Below are positions 25,292-34,702 of a DNA stretch of 64,000 nucleotides, piece by piece; positions within the stretch are counted from its first letter, which is position 1; every line of letters begins with the position of its first letter. Under the pieces are notes generated by a model that was not told the DNA's origin, did no database searches, and was given only the letters and a program-made list of their open reading frames with translations. The stretch is from Chitinibacter sp. FCG-7 (GTDB taxonomy: Bacteria; Pseudomonadota; Gammaproteobacteria; Burkholderiales; Chitinibacteraceae). Location: positions 1,116,001 through 1,180,000 of the forward strand of contig NZ_CP157355.1 in NCBI RefSeq assembly GCF_040047665.1, written 5' to 3'. The position numbers and the translations under genes are program-made.

Positions 25292-26365
25292 TCAACCTTT
25301 TTCCTGCCGCCACAAAAAGTAAATCGCCAGCAATGACAAGCCCAGCGTTGGCAAGGCCGCAGCCAGCAAAGGCGGCAGCTGATAAAGCTCGCCAATGTGG
25401 CTCATCATCTGGTTGACAAAATTAAACGAAACTCCCAGCAAAATGCCGAGGAAGATTTTCATGCCGACATTGCCGCTGCGGCGCTGGCTTAAGGCAAACG
25501 GCAAGGCGATCAGCATCATGGCCAGACAGGCAAAGGGATAGAAAATCTTGGCCCACAGCGCCAGCTCATAGCGCGCCGTACTTTGTTTATTGTCTTTCAG
25601 ATGCTCAACATACTGCTGCAAAGCCTGCACTGACATATCTTTGGGCTTGATCATCAGAACGGCCAGCATCTTCGGGTCCACCTGCGTAGCCCACGGCATG
25701 CTGCCTGCGCGCGTCACCGACACCGAATCGGCCAGAAAACGCGTTTGCGTCACGTCTTCGAGCTGCCACATCCCATTACCCTGATAGCGGCCACCTTGCG
25801 CATCGATGATTTTCAACAACTTATGCTGATTATCATGCACATAAATCCGCAAGGCCTGCAGGCTTAAATCGGACTGCATGGCGGAGACATTGATAATTTC
25901 CTGATTATTTTTCAGCCATACGCCGGAGCGAAAGCGCCCGAATAGCACCGACTCTTTGGCCGCCACCTGATAGCGCGTGGCCGCATCATTGCTTAAAGGC
26001 GCGATATATTCGCCAATGGCAAAGGTCAGGCCGCCAAACAGCAAGCCAGCAGCCAGCAGCCAGCGGCAAATGCGCAGAATGGACACCCCAGCGGCGCGCA
26101 TCACGGTGATTTGCGAGCTATCGGCCAGGCTGGACAAGGCAAAAATACCGCCAATCAGCAAGGACACCGGCAGCAATTCATAGGCGCGGGCCGGGGAGCT
26201 GAGCAAGACATACACCAGCGCATGCCCGAACTGATAGCTGCCTTTGCCCACATCGCGCAGCTCGCCGATCAGGTCAAAAAAGACAAACAAGCCAAACAGC
26301 ACCAGCAAGGCCAGCAGCACATGCCAGGCGATGGTGGAAACGACGTAACGGCCCATGCGATTCAT
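25292..26365 (-). CDS. lptG: LPS export ABC transporter permease LptG
   Basis: A 357-residue inner-membrane protein of the YjgP/YjgQ family, partner of LptF and LptB in extracting lipopolysaccharide from the inner membrane. It has membrane segments near residues 12-33, 60-80, 100-120 and three more near the C-terminus (280-350), flanking a periplasmic beta-jellyroll. It begins one base after the lptF stop codon, so the two are translationally coupled. The LptG assignment rests on order (second gene) and on the MGRYVVSTIAWHVLLALLVL start. Confidence 0.93.
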   Translation of the reverse strand: MNRMGRYVVSTIAWHVLLALLVLFGLFVFFDLIGELRDVGKGSYQFGHALVYVLLSSPARAYELLPVSLLIGGIFALSSLADSSQITVMRAAGVSILRICRWLLAAGLLFGGLTFAIGEYIAPLSNDAATRYQVAAKESVLFGRFRSGVWLKNNQEIINVSAMQSDLSLQALRIYVHDNQHKLLKIIDAQGGRYQGNGMWQLEDVTQTRFLADSVSVTRAGSMPWATQVDPKMLAVLMIKPKDMSVQALQQYVEHLKDNKQSTARYELALWAKIFYPFACLAMMLIALPFALSQRRSGNVGMKIFLGILLGVSFNFVNQMMSHIGELYQLPPLLAAALPTLGLSLLAIYFLWRQEKG

Positions 26366-26366
26366 G

Positions 26367-27428
26367 TTAAGCCCTCACCTTGCTGCGCCAGCGGTAAAGC
26401 AGCAGCGTCAACAGCGCCGCCAACACATGCAGCGGCCACATGCCGATCAAACCGGGAATTTTTTCGGTGGCAATCCATGCTTGCAGCACGTTAATCGCGT
26501 TGTAATAAGAGAAAGCCAGCAAAGCGGCAAACAGCAGGTTGAAAGAGCGCCCACCGCGCGGGTTGGCAAAGGCCAGCGGGATGGCAGCCAGCATCAGAAT
26601 CAGCGCCTGAATCGGCAAAGCCATGCGCCAATGCAGCTCGGCCCAGGCTTGCGGACTTAAGTGTTTCAGCAACTGGAGCGTTTTCATGGCCTCGATGGCC
26701 GGGCTGACCAGCGGTTTGCTGGGCACATCAATGCGGATTTTGCCCGTTTCAAAGGTCAGAATATCGTACTGCGGACTACCCGGAATGGCCTGATACGCGG
26801 TGGCATTTTTCAGCCACATCCAGCGGTCGCCCTGCTCATCAATCTCCATCCCGCCCTGATCGGCCAGAATGGTCGAGATCTTGCCGTTCTGGCGAATCTG
26901 CAAAAAAACATTCTCGCCCAGCCCGCGCTCAGCCGAAAAATTCTCAATGAAATACACCCGGTCAGCGCCGCGCGACTCGCGAAAAACACCAGGAGCAACC
27001 TGGGTGACTTCCTGATTGCTCAGGCTGGCTTCGCGATATTCCTTGCCTTTGAGCTGTGCCCACGGAGACACGCCCAGCGATAGCGCGCCAATCAGCAATA
27101 CCACAGGCAGACCCATCGTCAGTACCGGGCCAATAAAGTCATAAATCGAGCGCCCGGCCGAAAACCAGACAAACATTTCGTGATCTTTCCATAGCCGGGT
27201 AATCACCGACAAAATGGTAATAAACAGCATTAGCGAAAACAGCAGCGGCAGATAGCGCACGGCGGTAAAGCCCATCACGGCCCAGACAGCCGAGCTGGCC
27301 AGCGCCCCTAGCGCAGCTTCGCCGAGCAGGCGCACTACTTGCGAGGTCATGACGATCAGCAATAACACAATGAACAGGCCAAAGGCCATCCAGGTCATTT
27401 CATGAATCAGGGTTTTGCGAAAAAGCAT
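26367..27428 (-). CDS. lptF: LPS export ABC transporter permease LptF
   Basis: A 353-residue permease with six membrane segments in the 3+3 pattern around a periplasmic domain, starting MLFRKTLIHEMTWMAFGLF. The frame opens upstream to 27482, but that stretch runs into a palindromic repeat and has no family similarity, so the ATG at 27428 is chosen although its ribosome-binding site is weak. The genes lptF and lptG are divergent from pepA, as in E. coli. Confidence 0.93.
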   Translation of the reverse strand: MLFRKTLIHEMTWMAFGLFIVLLLIVMTSQVVRLLGEAALGALASSAVWAVMGFTAVRYLPLLFSLMLFITILSVITRLWKDHEMFVWFSAGRSIYDFIGPVLTMGLPVVLLIGALSLGVSPWAQLKGKEYREASLSNQEVTQVAPGVFRESRGADRVYFIENFSAERGLGENVFLQIRQNGKISTILADQGGMEIDEQGDRWMWLKNATAYQAIPGSPQYDILTFETGKIRIDVPSKPLVSPAIEAMKTLQLLKHLSPQAWAELHWRMALPIQALILMLAAIPLAFANPRGGRSFNLLFAALLAFSYYNAINVLQAWIATEKIPGLIGMWPLHVLAALLTLLLYRWRSKVRA

Positions 27429-27443
27429 TGCCAAATAGGAATC

Positions 27444-27534
27444 CAAAAATTTGCACGCAAGGCGGGCAATGAATATAAGCACGCCACAGACAGCTCATAC
27501 AGTGCGCGGCCAGCGAGTTGCCGGTTTTTGCCTG
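27444..27534. repeat. diverged family B palindrome between lptF and pepA
   Basis: Ends CCAAAAATTTGCACGCAAGGCG and GTTGCCGGTTTTTGCC match the family B ends in order, but the centre (CAGACAGCTCATACAGTGCG) is much diverged. It lies just upstream of lptF and could influence both promoters of this divergent gap. Confidence 0.45.
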
Positions 27535-27617
27535 GCCAGCTGAGATTTGTCTTTTGACTTGGGCGAAGTGTAAGTGAATAATCGATTCATTCTTAGAAAA
27601 TGAGCCCGGAGCGCCCC

Positions 27618-29081
27618 ATGGAATTTACCATAGTTTCACCCTCACCCGAGTCTGCCGACTGCCTGGTTCTGCCTGTTTGCGGTGAAAAACTGCCCGCGCA
27701 AGGCAAAGAGCTCGATACCATGGCTGGCGGCATTTTAAGCCAGGCGATCAAAGATGGCGAATTGGCAGCCAAAGCAGCGTCGGTTCTGGCACTGGGATTG
27801 CCTGCGGGTTTGGGCTTTAAGCGCGTTATTCTGGTGCAACTGGGCAAAGAGCCCAATGAGAAAATCGTTCGCGACAGCGTCCGTGCGCTGGCCAAAGCAC
27901 TGATTGCCAGCCAGAACCAGACCGCGTGTATTGCACTCTCGGCAGCAGGCTACAAAAAACAGGATCAAAAAGCCACAGCGCAGGAAATCGTCAACGCGCT
28001 GATGCTCGAAGTTTATCGTTTTGATCAATTCAAGTCGGATGCGGCGCCTGCGCCCAAACTCGAACTCGTCAGCCTGCTTGCGCCGAAAAAAGGCGATATC
28101 GACGAGATCGAAGCGGGTCTGGTTTACGGCCTGGCGCTCGGTCACGGCATGAATCTGACGCGCGATCTGGGCAATTTGCCACCTAACGTCTGCACGCCGG
28201 ATTATCTGGCAGCGACCGCACAGCATCTGGCGCACACCTACGACTTCTCCTGCCATGTATTGGAGCAGGAAGAACTCGAAACGCTGAAAATGGGCTCGTT
28301 CCTCTCGGTCGCCAAAGGCTCGATTGTGCCACCCAAATTTATCGTGATGGAATATCACAACGCCGATAAAAAACAGAAACCCGTCGCGCTGGTCGGCAAG
28401 GGCATCACCTTTGATTCAGGCGGTATTTCACTCAAGCCCGGCGAAGGCATGGACGAGATGAAATACGATATGTGCGGTGCCGCCACCGTGCTGGGCGTAT
28501 TCCGCGCCGTGGCCGAGCTGGATCTGAAAATCAATCTGGTCGGCATCATTCCTGCCTGCGAAAACATGCCTGCTGGTAACGCAGTAAAACCCGGCGATAT
28601 CGTCACTAGCATGAGCGGCCAGACGATTGAGATTTTGAACACCGACGCCGAAGGCCGCCTGATTTTGTGCGATGCGCTGACCTATGTGCAGCGCTTTGAG
28701 CCTGCTGTGATTATCGACATCGCCACGCTGACCGGCGCGTGCATTATTGCACTCGGCCACACCACCACCGGTCTGTTTGCCAATGATGACGAACTGGCTG
28801 ATGCGCTGCTCGCGGCATCAAAAGAAGCGGATGACAAAGCATGGCGCATGCCGCTGTTTGATGAATACCAAGAGCAGCTTAAATCCAATTTTGCCGATAT
28901 GGCCAATATTGGCGGTCGTCCGGCTGGCTCGATCACGGCGGCGGCGTTTTTGTCGCGCTTTGTCAAAGAGCAAAAATGGGCGCACTTGGATATTGCTGGC
29001 ACGGCATGGAAATCGGGTGCGGCCAAAGGCGCAACAGGCCGCCCGGTTCCGCTTCTCTTGCAATACCTCGCAACACTGTAA
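27618..29081 (+). CDS. pepA: leucyl aminopeptidase (PepA)
   Basis: A 487-residue M17 aminopeptidase; the family also serves as a DNA-binding accessory factor at Xer sites in E. coli. The metal-binding lysine and aspartate are in GKGITFDSGGISLKP, the signature NTDAEGRL is intact, and the C-terminal zinc ligands are present. The ATG at 27618 (MEFTIVSPSP) has GGAG six bases before it and is preferred to the ATG at 27600. It heads a pepA-holC-(acidic protein)-valS series on the plus strand. xerD is also in this window at 58731. Confidence 0.95.
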   Translation: MEFTIVSPSPESADCLVLPVCGEKLPAQGKELDTMAGGILSQAIKDGELAAKAASVLALGLPAGLGFKRVILVQLGKEPNEKIVRDSVRALAKALIASQNQTACIALSAAGYKKQDQKATAQEIVNALMLEVYRFDQFKSDAAPAPKLELVSLLAPKKGDIDEIEAGLVYGLALGHGMNLTRDLGNLPPNVCTPDYLAATAQHLAHTYDFSCHVLEQEELETLKMGSFLSVAKGSIVPPKFIVMEYHNADKKQKPVALVGKGITFDSGGISLKPGEGMDEMKYDMCGAATVLGVFRAVAELDLKINLVGIIPACENMPAGNAVKPGDIVTSMSGQTIEILNTDAEGRLILCDALTYVQRFEPAVIIDIATLTGACIIALGHTTTGLFANDDELADALLAASKEADDKAWRMPLFDEYQEQLKSNFADMANIGGRPAGSITAAAFLSRFVKEQKWAHLDIAGTAWKSGAAKGATGRPVPLLLQYLATL

Positions 29082-29164
29082 GGAGTTAGGTGTAAGGAGT
29101 GAAGAGTGAGGTGTAAAGGCTGTTTCGCCTTACCCCTTACCCCACACCTTGCCCCTTACATCGC
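29082..29164. repeat. purine/pyrimidine-biased hairpin region
   Basis: The pepA-holC gap is made of short variants of TAAGGAGTGA followed by their pyrimidine-rich complements (CCTTACCCC), giving an imperfect long hairpin with a TGTTTC loop. The same short words recur at 31648-31686 and near 34670. Confidence 0.55.
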
Positions 29165-29620
29165 ATGACTGACATCACGTTTTATTTTAATGTGCGTTCC
29201 CGCGAAACGGCGCTGTGCCAGCTTGCGGGCAAGGCACTCGCGGCGGGCAAATCGATCTGCATCCTGACCGGCTCGCCCGCCGCGTCGCAAGTGCTTGATC
29301 GCCTGCTGTGGGAAATCCCGGCCATCGGTTTTTTGCCGCATTGCAGTTTTGACGCAGCCATCGCCGAGCAAACGCCGATTATTCTTGACCATCGCGTCGA
29401 GCTGATGCGCGCGCGCGATGTACTATTCAACTGGACTGACCACGTTGCGCCGCGCTTTGGCGAATTTGGTCGCCTGATTGAAATTGTGGATAGCGACGAA
29501 ACACTTCGTCTTGCGGCCCGCCAGCGCTGGGCCGCCTATAAACAGCAGGGCTTTAGCCCAAGCGCGACAGATATGACATCCCCAAGCGATGCCACAGCCA
29601 ACCCATCCAGGAGCGATTGA
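29165..29620 (+). CDS. holC: DNA polymerase III chi subunit
   Basis: A 151-residue protein of the HolC family, the clamp-loader accessory that contacts single-strand binding protein. It begins TDITFYFNVRSRETALCQLAGKA and keeps the family pattern LLW.IP..GFLPH and LIEIVDSDE. The last 20 residues (SPSATDMTSPSDATANPSRSD) form a low-complexity tail. Its place between pepA and valS is the same as in E. coli. The following gene starts five bases after its stop. Confidence 0.93.
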   Translation: MTDITFYFNVRSRETALCQLAGKALAAGKSICILTGSPAASQVLDRLLWEIPAIGFLPHCSFDAAIAEQTPIILDHRVELMRARDVLFNWTDHVAPRFGEFGRLIEIVDSDETLRLAARQRWAAYKQQGFSPSATDMTSPSDATANPSRSD

Positions 29621-29624
29621 AATC

Positions 29625-31385
29625 GTGGCCGACCAGAAGCAAACTCCGAATAACGACTCGGTAAATCCGCTATTCAATAAAATGGACGCGCTGATGGCCC
29701 GCCACCGCAATGGCCCGGCTGCCAGCCTGGACGATATTCCGGTGCTGACCGAAGTGGCACCCAAAACCATACCCAGCCTGTTTGATGTGGTCGATGACAT
29801 TCCATCGCTGACCGACGTGGTTGAGCCCAATCTGGCTGACAAAATTGCCAGTTTGGAGCTGGAATGGGGGATTGACCATCAGGATGGCGACATTGCGCAG
29901 CTGGAAGCAGAGCCAGCCGCCGTCAGCCGCAAACCACAAGCCCTGATGATTGACCCGCTGCCGTTTCAAGCCGCACCAGCCAAGAGCCGGGACGAAACGC
30001 CAACCGTCCAGCCAGCCGTGGCACCACAGCCCGCAGCCATTCCGCTACTACCCGGCGCGGCAAAGCCCCCCCAGAGCGGCGCCAAACCAAAACCCGAGCC
30101 CGTCTTTCTTGATCTACCCATGCTTGACCTTGAAGCACTCAAGCAAGAGCACAACCCTGACCTGATTGAGTTACCCACGCTACCGAGCACGACGCGGCGC
30201 GATCTGGTTAGCAGCAGCGAACACCAGTTTCTGGCCAGCGATCTGGTGCTGCCGCTGGAGCTCTTGCCCGAAGCAACACCAGCCGACACCGACTTCACGC
30301 AGGCACTGGCTGAAGCCAGCCTAGCTGCAGCGGAAGTACCACATCTGGATCTGGACGCCATCCTCAGCCTCAATAGCACCGAGCAGGTCGAGCCCACCGA
30401 ATCGATCGCCGAGCCAGACAGTACCCCAGCATCTGCGGCTATTGCCGACAGCAGCGCGGACGAAGCCTCAGGCACCCCGGAGCCCAGCGATGCAGAGCCG
30501 GTGGCTGAGCAAGCCGCGCCAGCTCAAGCACTCGCACTCCCCGATCCAGAAGATGCGGCACCAGAAGACGCAGACCAACATGACGCGGGCAATTTTGCCG
30601 CCGTCGTAGCCGAGTCTACGCTTGGAACACCAGCACCCAACGCCGAACCCGCCCGCCTTGAGGCCGACCACATCGAAGCAAACCTGCAAGCTAGACTGGA
30701 CGAACAGGTTGATGAAAACCCGGCGAGCAACCCGGAAGACGAAGAGCTGCAGTATATTGATCTGCACCTGAGCGACGATGACGATGCGCCGGAAGCAGAT
30801 CTCTTCGATGCGCCAGCTTTGCGCGTCGGCGAGCCGCAAGACCTGCAAAGCACGCCCTACCCAGCGCGGCGTCACAGCGATGAGCCCACCACGGACGAGC
30901 TGATTGTGTATGGTCGACACGATGAATCGCTGCCGATCGTAATTGATCTGGACGCCGACGAAGCCGAATGGCAAACCGTTACCGATGAGATTGTCCTTCC
31001 CGCCGCCCTGACGGACAGCGCGGTTCCACCGGAGGAATGGCCGGATACCGTACCAGCCCAAGCCGACACCGATACTGATACTGATACTGAAGCGGGTATA
31101 GCCGCAGAGGTGATGAATGATGAGCCCCAGGAAGCAATACCCCAGGAGCTGGATCAGAATGCCGTCGCCGAAATCACCGCCATCGTTGGCGCCCAATTGG
31201 CAATCGATATTGCCAGCGAAGTTGAGCAGCTCACAAAGCAGCATTTCAGCGCGCTGATGAACCAGCTCTATGGCGAAACGCTGCGCAAGCTCACCGAAGA
31301 AATCAGCCGCGATCTTGAAGCGCATCTCGCACCGCGCATTGCGGAGCTGGTTGAAGCCGAATTGCGCAGCAAAGGGTTACTCTAG
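29625..31385 (+). CDS. large acidic low-complexity protein of unknown function
   Basis: A 586-residue very acidic protein rich in Ala, Pro, Asp and Glu, with no recognised domain. Near the N-terminus are two copies of a DDIP-LT-V motif (DDIPVLTEV, DDIPSLTDV); the middle is disordered in appearance; the C-terminal 60 residues (EQLTKQHFSALMNQLYGETL onward) look helical and better ordered. The GTG at 29625 is preferred, with AGGAG 11 bases before it and four bases after the holC stop; an ATG at 29589 overlaps holC. A hexanucleotide array (GATACT) encodes DTDTDTDTE near residue 488 and a 49-bp palindromic element follows. Its conserved place after holC suggests a linked role but none is known. 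Confidence 0.75.
   Translation: MADQKQTPNNDSVNPLFNKMDALMARHRNGPAASLDDIPVLTEVAPKTIPSLFDVVDDIPSLTDVVEPNLADKIASLELEWGIDHQDGDIAQLEAEPAAVSRKPQALMIDPLPFQAAPAKSRDETPTVQPAVAPQPAAIPLLPGAAKPPQSGAKPKPEPVFLDLPMLDLEALKQEHNPDLIELPTLPSTTRRDLVSSSEHQFLASDLVLPLELLPEATPADTDFTQALAEASLAAAEVPHLDLDAILSLNSTEQVEPTESIAEPDSTPASAAIADSSADEASGTPEPSDAEPVAEQAAPAQALALPDPEDAAPEDADQHDAGNFAAVVAESTLGTPAPNAEPARLEADHIEANLQARLDEQVDENPASNPEDEELQYIDLHLSDDDDAPEADLFDAPALRVGEPQDLQSTPYPARRHSDEPTTDELIVYGRHDESLPIVIDLDADEAEWQTVTDEIVLPAALTDSAVPPEEWPDTVPAQADTDTDTDTEAGIAAEVMNDEPQEAIPQELDQNAVAEITAIVGAQLAIDIASEVEQLTKQHFSALMNQLYGETLRKLTEEISRDLEAHLAPRIAELVEAELRSKGLL
31094..31142. repeat. 49-bp palindromic element, copy 7, inside the acidic protein gene
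   Basis: GGGTATAGCCGCAG at the left, GGAAGCAATACCC at the right, 49 bp; in frame it encodes GIAAEVMNDEPQEAIP in a low-complexity region. Confidence 0.75.
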
Positions 31386-31420
31386 CGAAAGAAGCCGCGT
31401 GAGGCCTGCCGAGAAAGTCG

Positions 31421-31560
31421 CGTGAGACGTGAGGCGTGAGGCGTGAGGCGTGAGGCGTGAGGCGTGAGGCGTGAGGCGTGAGGCGTGAGGCGTGAGGCGT
31501 GAGGCGTGAGGCGTGAGGCGTGAGGCGTGAGGCGTGAGGCGTGAGGCGTGAGGCGTGAGG
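31421..31560. repeat. heptamer tandem array (CGTGAGG)19
   Basis: Nineteen perfect head-to-tail copies of CGTGAGG (31428-31560) preceded by one CGTGAGA unit. Perfect identity suggests recent slippage and likely length variation between strains. It lies between the acidic protein gene and valS and does not interrupt either. Confidence 0.97.
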
Positions 31561-31582
31561 CGTTCAGATTGTAAAAACCACA

Positions 31583-31631
31583 GGGTATTGCCCTGCAAGA
31601 CTTATTCTATAAAAGCTGTATCAATATACCT
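31583..31631. repeat. 49-bp palindromic element, copy 8
   Basis: Left arm GGGTATTGCCCTGCA is well kept; the right end (CTGTATCAATATACCT) has drifted. Length 49 bp. Confidence 0.75.
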
Positions 31632-31734
31632 CCCAACTCCATTTAGAAAATACACCTCACACCTCACACCTTACTCCTCACTCGCTCACTTCACGTATAA
31701 TCTGCGGTTTCGCGTTTAATTCGAGCACGCCGCC

Positions 31735-34551
31735 ATGGAACTCGCCAAGAGCTTCGAGCCACAGAATATTGAATCCCGCTGGTACCCGTTCTGGGAAAGC
31801 CAGGGTTATTTCCAGCCAAGTATGGACCTCGCCCGTGAGGCCTTTTGTATCCAGTTGCCACCGCCGAACGTCACTGGCACTTTGCACATGGGACACGCGT
31901 TCAATCAGACCATCATGGATGGCCTAACGCGCTACCACCGTATGCGCGGCGACAACACGTTGTGGTTGCCGGGCACTGACCACGCCGGTATCGCGACGCA
32001 AATCGTCGTAGAGCGCAAACTCGACGCGCAAGGCGTTTCGCGTCACGACTTGGGTCGCAGCGCCTTCCTCGAAAAAGTTTGGGACTGGAAAAAAGAATCG
32101 GGCGACACGATCACCGGCCAGATGCGCCGCATGGGCTCGTCGGTCGATTGGAGCCGTGAATACTTCACGATGGACGACAAAATGTCGACCGCCGTGATCG
32201 AAGCCTTTGTTCGCCTGTTTGAAGAAGGCCTGATTTACCGTGGCAAACGCCTATCGAACTGGGATGCCAAACTCGGTACCGCGATTTCTGATCTGGAAGT
32301 GATTTCCGAAGAAGAAAACGGCCATATGTGGCACATCAAATACCCAGTTGTCGGTAGCGATGAATTCATCACCGTCGCCACGACGCGTCCAGAAACGCTG
32401 CTTGGCGACGTGGCCGTGGCGATTGCGCCAGACGACGAGCGCTTTACGCACTTGCTCGGCAAGATGGTCGAGTTGCCTTTGACTGGCCGCCAGATTCCCA
32501 TCATCGCTGACGAATACGTTGATAAAGCCTTCGGTACTGGTTTCGTCAAAATCACCCCAGCGCATGATTTTAACGACTACCAAGTGGGTAAACGCCACAA
32601 CACGCAGCTGATCAATGTAATGAGCTTGCAAGCGACCATCCTCGCCAAAGCGCAAGTATTCAGCTTTGACGGCGCGAGCCTCGGCAGCGTTGAGTTGCCA
32701 GCTGCGTACGCGGGTTTGACGACCGCCCAGGCGCGCAAAGCGATGTTGGCAGACTTGGAAGCGCAAGGTCTGTTGCTCGACACCAAACCGCACAAATTGA
32801 TGGTGCCACGTGGCGATCGTACCGGTACCGTGATCGAGCCTTTGCTGACCGATCAGTGGTTTATGGCAATGAGCAAGGCCGACGCAAACGGCCAGAGCAT
32901 TACTGATAAAGCACTTGAAGCCGTCCATAGCGGCGAAGTGCAATTTGTGCCGGGCGACTGGGTCAATACCTACAACGCATGGCTCAATAACATCCAAGAC
33001 TGGTGTATTTCACGCCAATTGTGGTGGGGCCATCAGATTCCGGCTTGGTACGACGAAGACGGCCAAGTGTATGTGGCGCGTACCGAAGCGGAAGCGGTAG
33101 CCAAAGCTGGCGGTAAGGCTGTGACACGTGATAACGACGTTTTGGATACGTGGTTCTCATCAGCGCTAGTGCCATTCTCTAGCCACGGTTGGCCGAACGA
33201 AACACCGGATCTGCAAGCCTTCCTGCCTTCATCGGTTCTCGTCACCGGCTACGACATTATTTTCTTCTGGGTTGCCCGGATGATTATGATGACCAAGCAT
33301 TTCACCGGCAAAGTGCCGTTTAAACACGTCTACATCCACGGTCTGGTGCGCGATGCCGAAGGCAATAAGATGTCGAAATCCGAAGGTAACGTGCTCGACC
33401 CAGTCGATTTGATCGACGGTATCGCACTTGAGCCTTTGCTGGAAAAACGCACCACCGGTCTGCGTCGCCCGGAAAACGCGCCGAAAGTCGCGGCCAAAAC
33501 CGCCAAGGAATTCCCGGAAGGAATTCCAGCTTACGGTGTCGATGCCTTGCGCTTCACGTTTGCGTCGCTGGCATCGCTGGGCCGCTCGATCAATTTCGAC
33601 CAGAAACGTTGCGATGGCTATCGCAACTTCTGCAACAAAATCTGGAACGCAACGCGTTTTGTGATGATGAACGTCGAAGGCAAAGATTGCGGCCTCGAAG
33701 AAGGCGCTGAGCTCGAGTACAGCTTCCCAGATTTGTGGATCATCGGCCGTCTGCAAGAAGCCGAAGCAACGATCACGCAAGCACTCGACACTTTCCGTTT
33801 CGACTTGGCCGCGCAAGCGATTTACGAATTTGTCTGGAACGAATACTGCGACTGGTATATCGAGCTAGCCAAGGTATCTACTCAGTTTGGAACAGATACC
33901 CAGCAACGCGCAGCACGCCGCACGCTGATTCGCGTACTCGAAACGATTCTGCGCCTCGCGCATCCAATCATGCCTTTCATTACCGAAGAGCTGTGGCAAA
34001 CCGTTGCCCCACTCGCCGGCAAGAAAGACAGCGATTCGCTGATGACCGCGAAATGGCCTGTAGCTGATTTGAGCAAAGTGAACGCGGAAGCGAACACCAA
34101 AGTCGAAACACTGAAAGCCTTGGCCTTCGCAGCGCGTAATCTGCGCGGCGAAATGGGTCTGTCGCCTGCGGTAAAAGTGCCGATGTTCCTAGAAGGCTCA
34201 GCCGAGATGGCCGAATTCGCGCCATATCTGAAGCCTTTGGCCAAATTGTCGGAAGTGAATATCGTCGCGGCGCTGCCAGCCGGCGATGCGCCTGTGGCCG
34301 TGGCTGCTTCGGCCTTGGGCACCACGCGCATGATGCTGGTCGTTGAAGTCGATAAAGCGGCCGAAACCGCTCGTGTCACCAAGGAAATCGGCAAAACTTC
34401 TGATGCACGCGAGAAACTCGTCGCTAAACTCGAAAAACCAGGCTACACCGACAAAGCGCCAGCGCATCTGGTCGAGAAAGATCGTGCGCAACTGGCCGAG
34501 CTGGACGATAAACTCGCCAAGCTCAATGCGCAGCTGGCCAAACTGAAGTAA
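31735..34551 (+). CDS. valS: valyl-tRNA synthetase
   Basis: A 938-residue class I aminoacyl-tRNA synthetase. The HIGH-type motif is [14 protein letters not shown], the editing domain lies around residues 200-400, the KMSKS motif is [10 protein letters not shown], and a C-terminal coiled-coil arm ends [20 protein letters not shown]. Length and order match the family. The Shine-Dalgarno sequence before the ATG at 31735 is poor, but [17 protein letters not shown] is the family start. Around 33853-33901 (residues about 707-722, [16 protein letters not shown]) the codons used are unlike the rest of the gene and the ends read TGGTAT and ATACCC 49 bp apart, so the repeat family may have touched this site. 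Confidence 0.96.
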   Translation: MELAKSFEPQNIESRWYPFWESQGYFQPSMDLAREAFCIQLPPPNVTGTLHMGHAFNQTIMDGLTRYHRMRGDNTLWLPGTDHAGIATQIVVERKLDAQGVSRHDLGRSAFLEKVWDWKKESGDTITGQMRRMGSSVDWSREYFTMDDKMSTAVIEAFVRLFEEGLIYRGKRLSNWDAKLGTAISDLEVISEEENGHMWHIKYPVVGSDEFITVATTRPETLLGDVAVAIAPDDERFTHLLGKMVELPLTGRQIPIIADEYVDKAFGTGFVKITPAHDFNDYQVGKRHNTQLINVMSLQATILAKAQVFSFDGASLGSVELPAAYAGLTTAQARKAMLADLEAQGLLLDTKPHKLMVPRGDRTGTVIEPLLTDQWFMAMSKADANGQSITDKALEAVHSGEVQFVPGDWVNTYNAWLNNIQDWCISRQLWWGHQIPAWYDEDGQVYVARTEAEAVAKAGGKAVTRDNDVLDTWFSSALVPFSSHGWPNETPDLQAFLPSSVLVTGYDIIFFWVARMIMMTKHFTGKVPFKHVYIHGLVRDAEGNKMSKSEGNVLDPVDLIDGIALEPLLEKRTTGLRRPENAPKVAAKTAKEFPEGIPAYGVDALRFTFASLASLGRSINFDQKRCDGYRNFCNKIWNATRFVMMNVEGKDCGLEEGAELEYSFPDLWIIGRLQEAEATITQALDTFRFDLAAQAIYEFVWNEYCDWYIELAKVSTQFGTDTQQRAARRTLIRVLETILRLAHPIMPFITEELWQTVAPLAGKKDSDSLMTAKWPVADLSKVNAEANTKVETLKALAFAARNLRGEMGLSPAVKVPMFLEGSAEMAEFAPYLKPLAKLSEVNIVAALPAGDAPVAVAASALGTTRMMLVVEVDKAAETARVTKEIGKTSDAREKLVAKLEKPGYTDKAPAHLVEKDRAQLAELDDKLAKLNAQLAKLK
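33853..33901. repeat. possible 49-bp element within valS
   Basis: TGGTAT and ATACCC ends exactly 49 bp apart, with several rare codons between them. The protein here aligns without an insertion in remembered ValRS sequences, so this may be a coincidence or a converted segment. Confidence 0.35.
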
Positions 34552-34563
34552 TCTGCCCCATCC

Positions 34564-34587
34564 CACAGCGACCTTCGGGTCGCTGTG
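34564..34587 (+). terminator. hairpin after valS
   Basis: CACAGCGACC, TTCG loop, GGTCGCTGTG: a ten-pair perfect stem 13 bp past the stop. A T tract is lacking, so it is a stable 3' end structure rather than a classical terminator. Confidence 0.55.
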
Positions 34588-34702
34588 CTTCCTCCCGAGA
34601 CACTTTCGGCCTTTTGCGTCGAATCTGCTTCTCGCCCTCCCCGTCTCATACTATATTTGATTACCCTTCAAACCTTACGCCTTACAGGACTTCACCCTGC
34701 TC

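Larger units (their letters stand above)
31386..31734. other. 349-bp gap upstream of valS
   Basis: It contains the heptamer array (31421-31560), a 49-bp element (31583-31631) and a pyrimidine-rich stretch of CCTCAC/CCTTAC words (31648-31686). The valS promoter must lie here, but no clear -35/-10 pair was recognised. Confidence 0.7.

Noticed and set aside
31421..31560. Possible CRISPR array
   Set aside because: The units are 7 bp, directly joined, with no spacers, and no cas genes are in the window.
31377..31598. Minus-strand reading frame with a perfect LTPHASR peptide repeat
   Set aside because: It is the translation of the 7-bp tandem array. A 7-bp unit keeps all frames open unless it contains a stop; there is no ribosome-binding site and no gene context.
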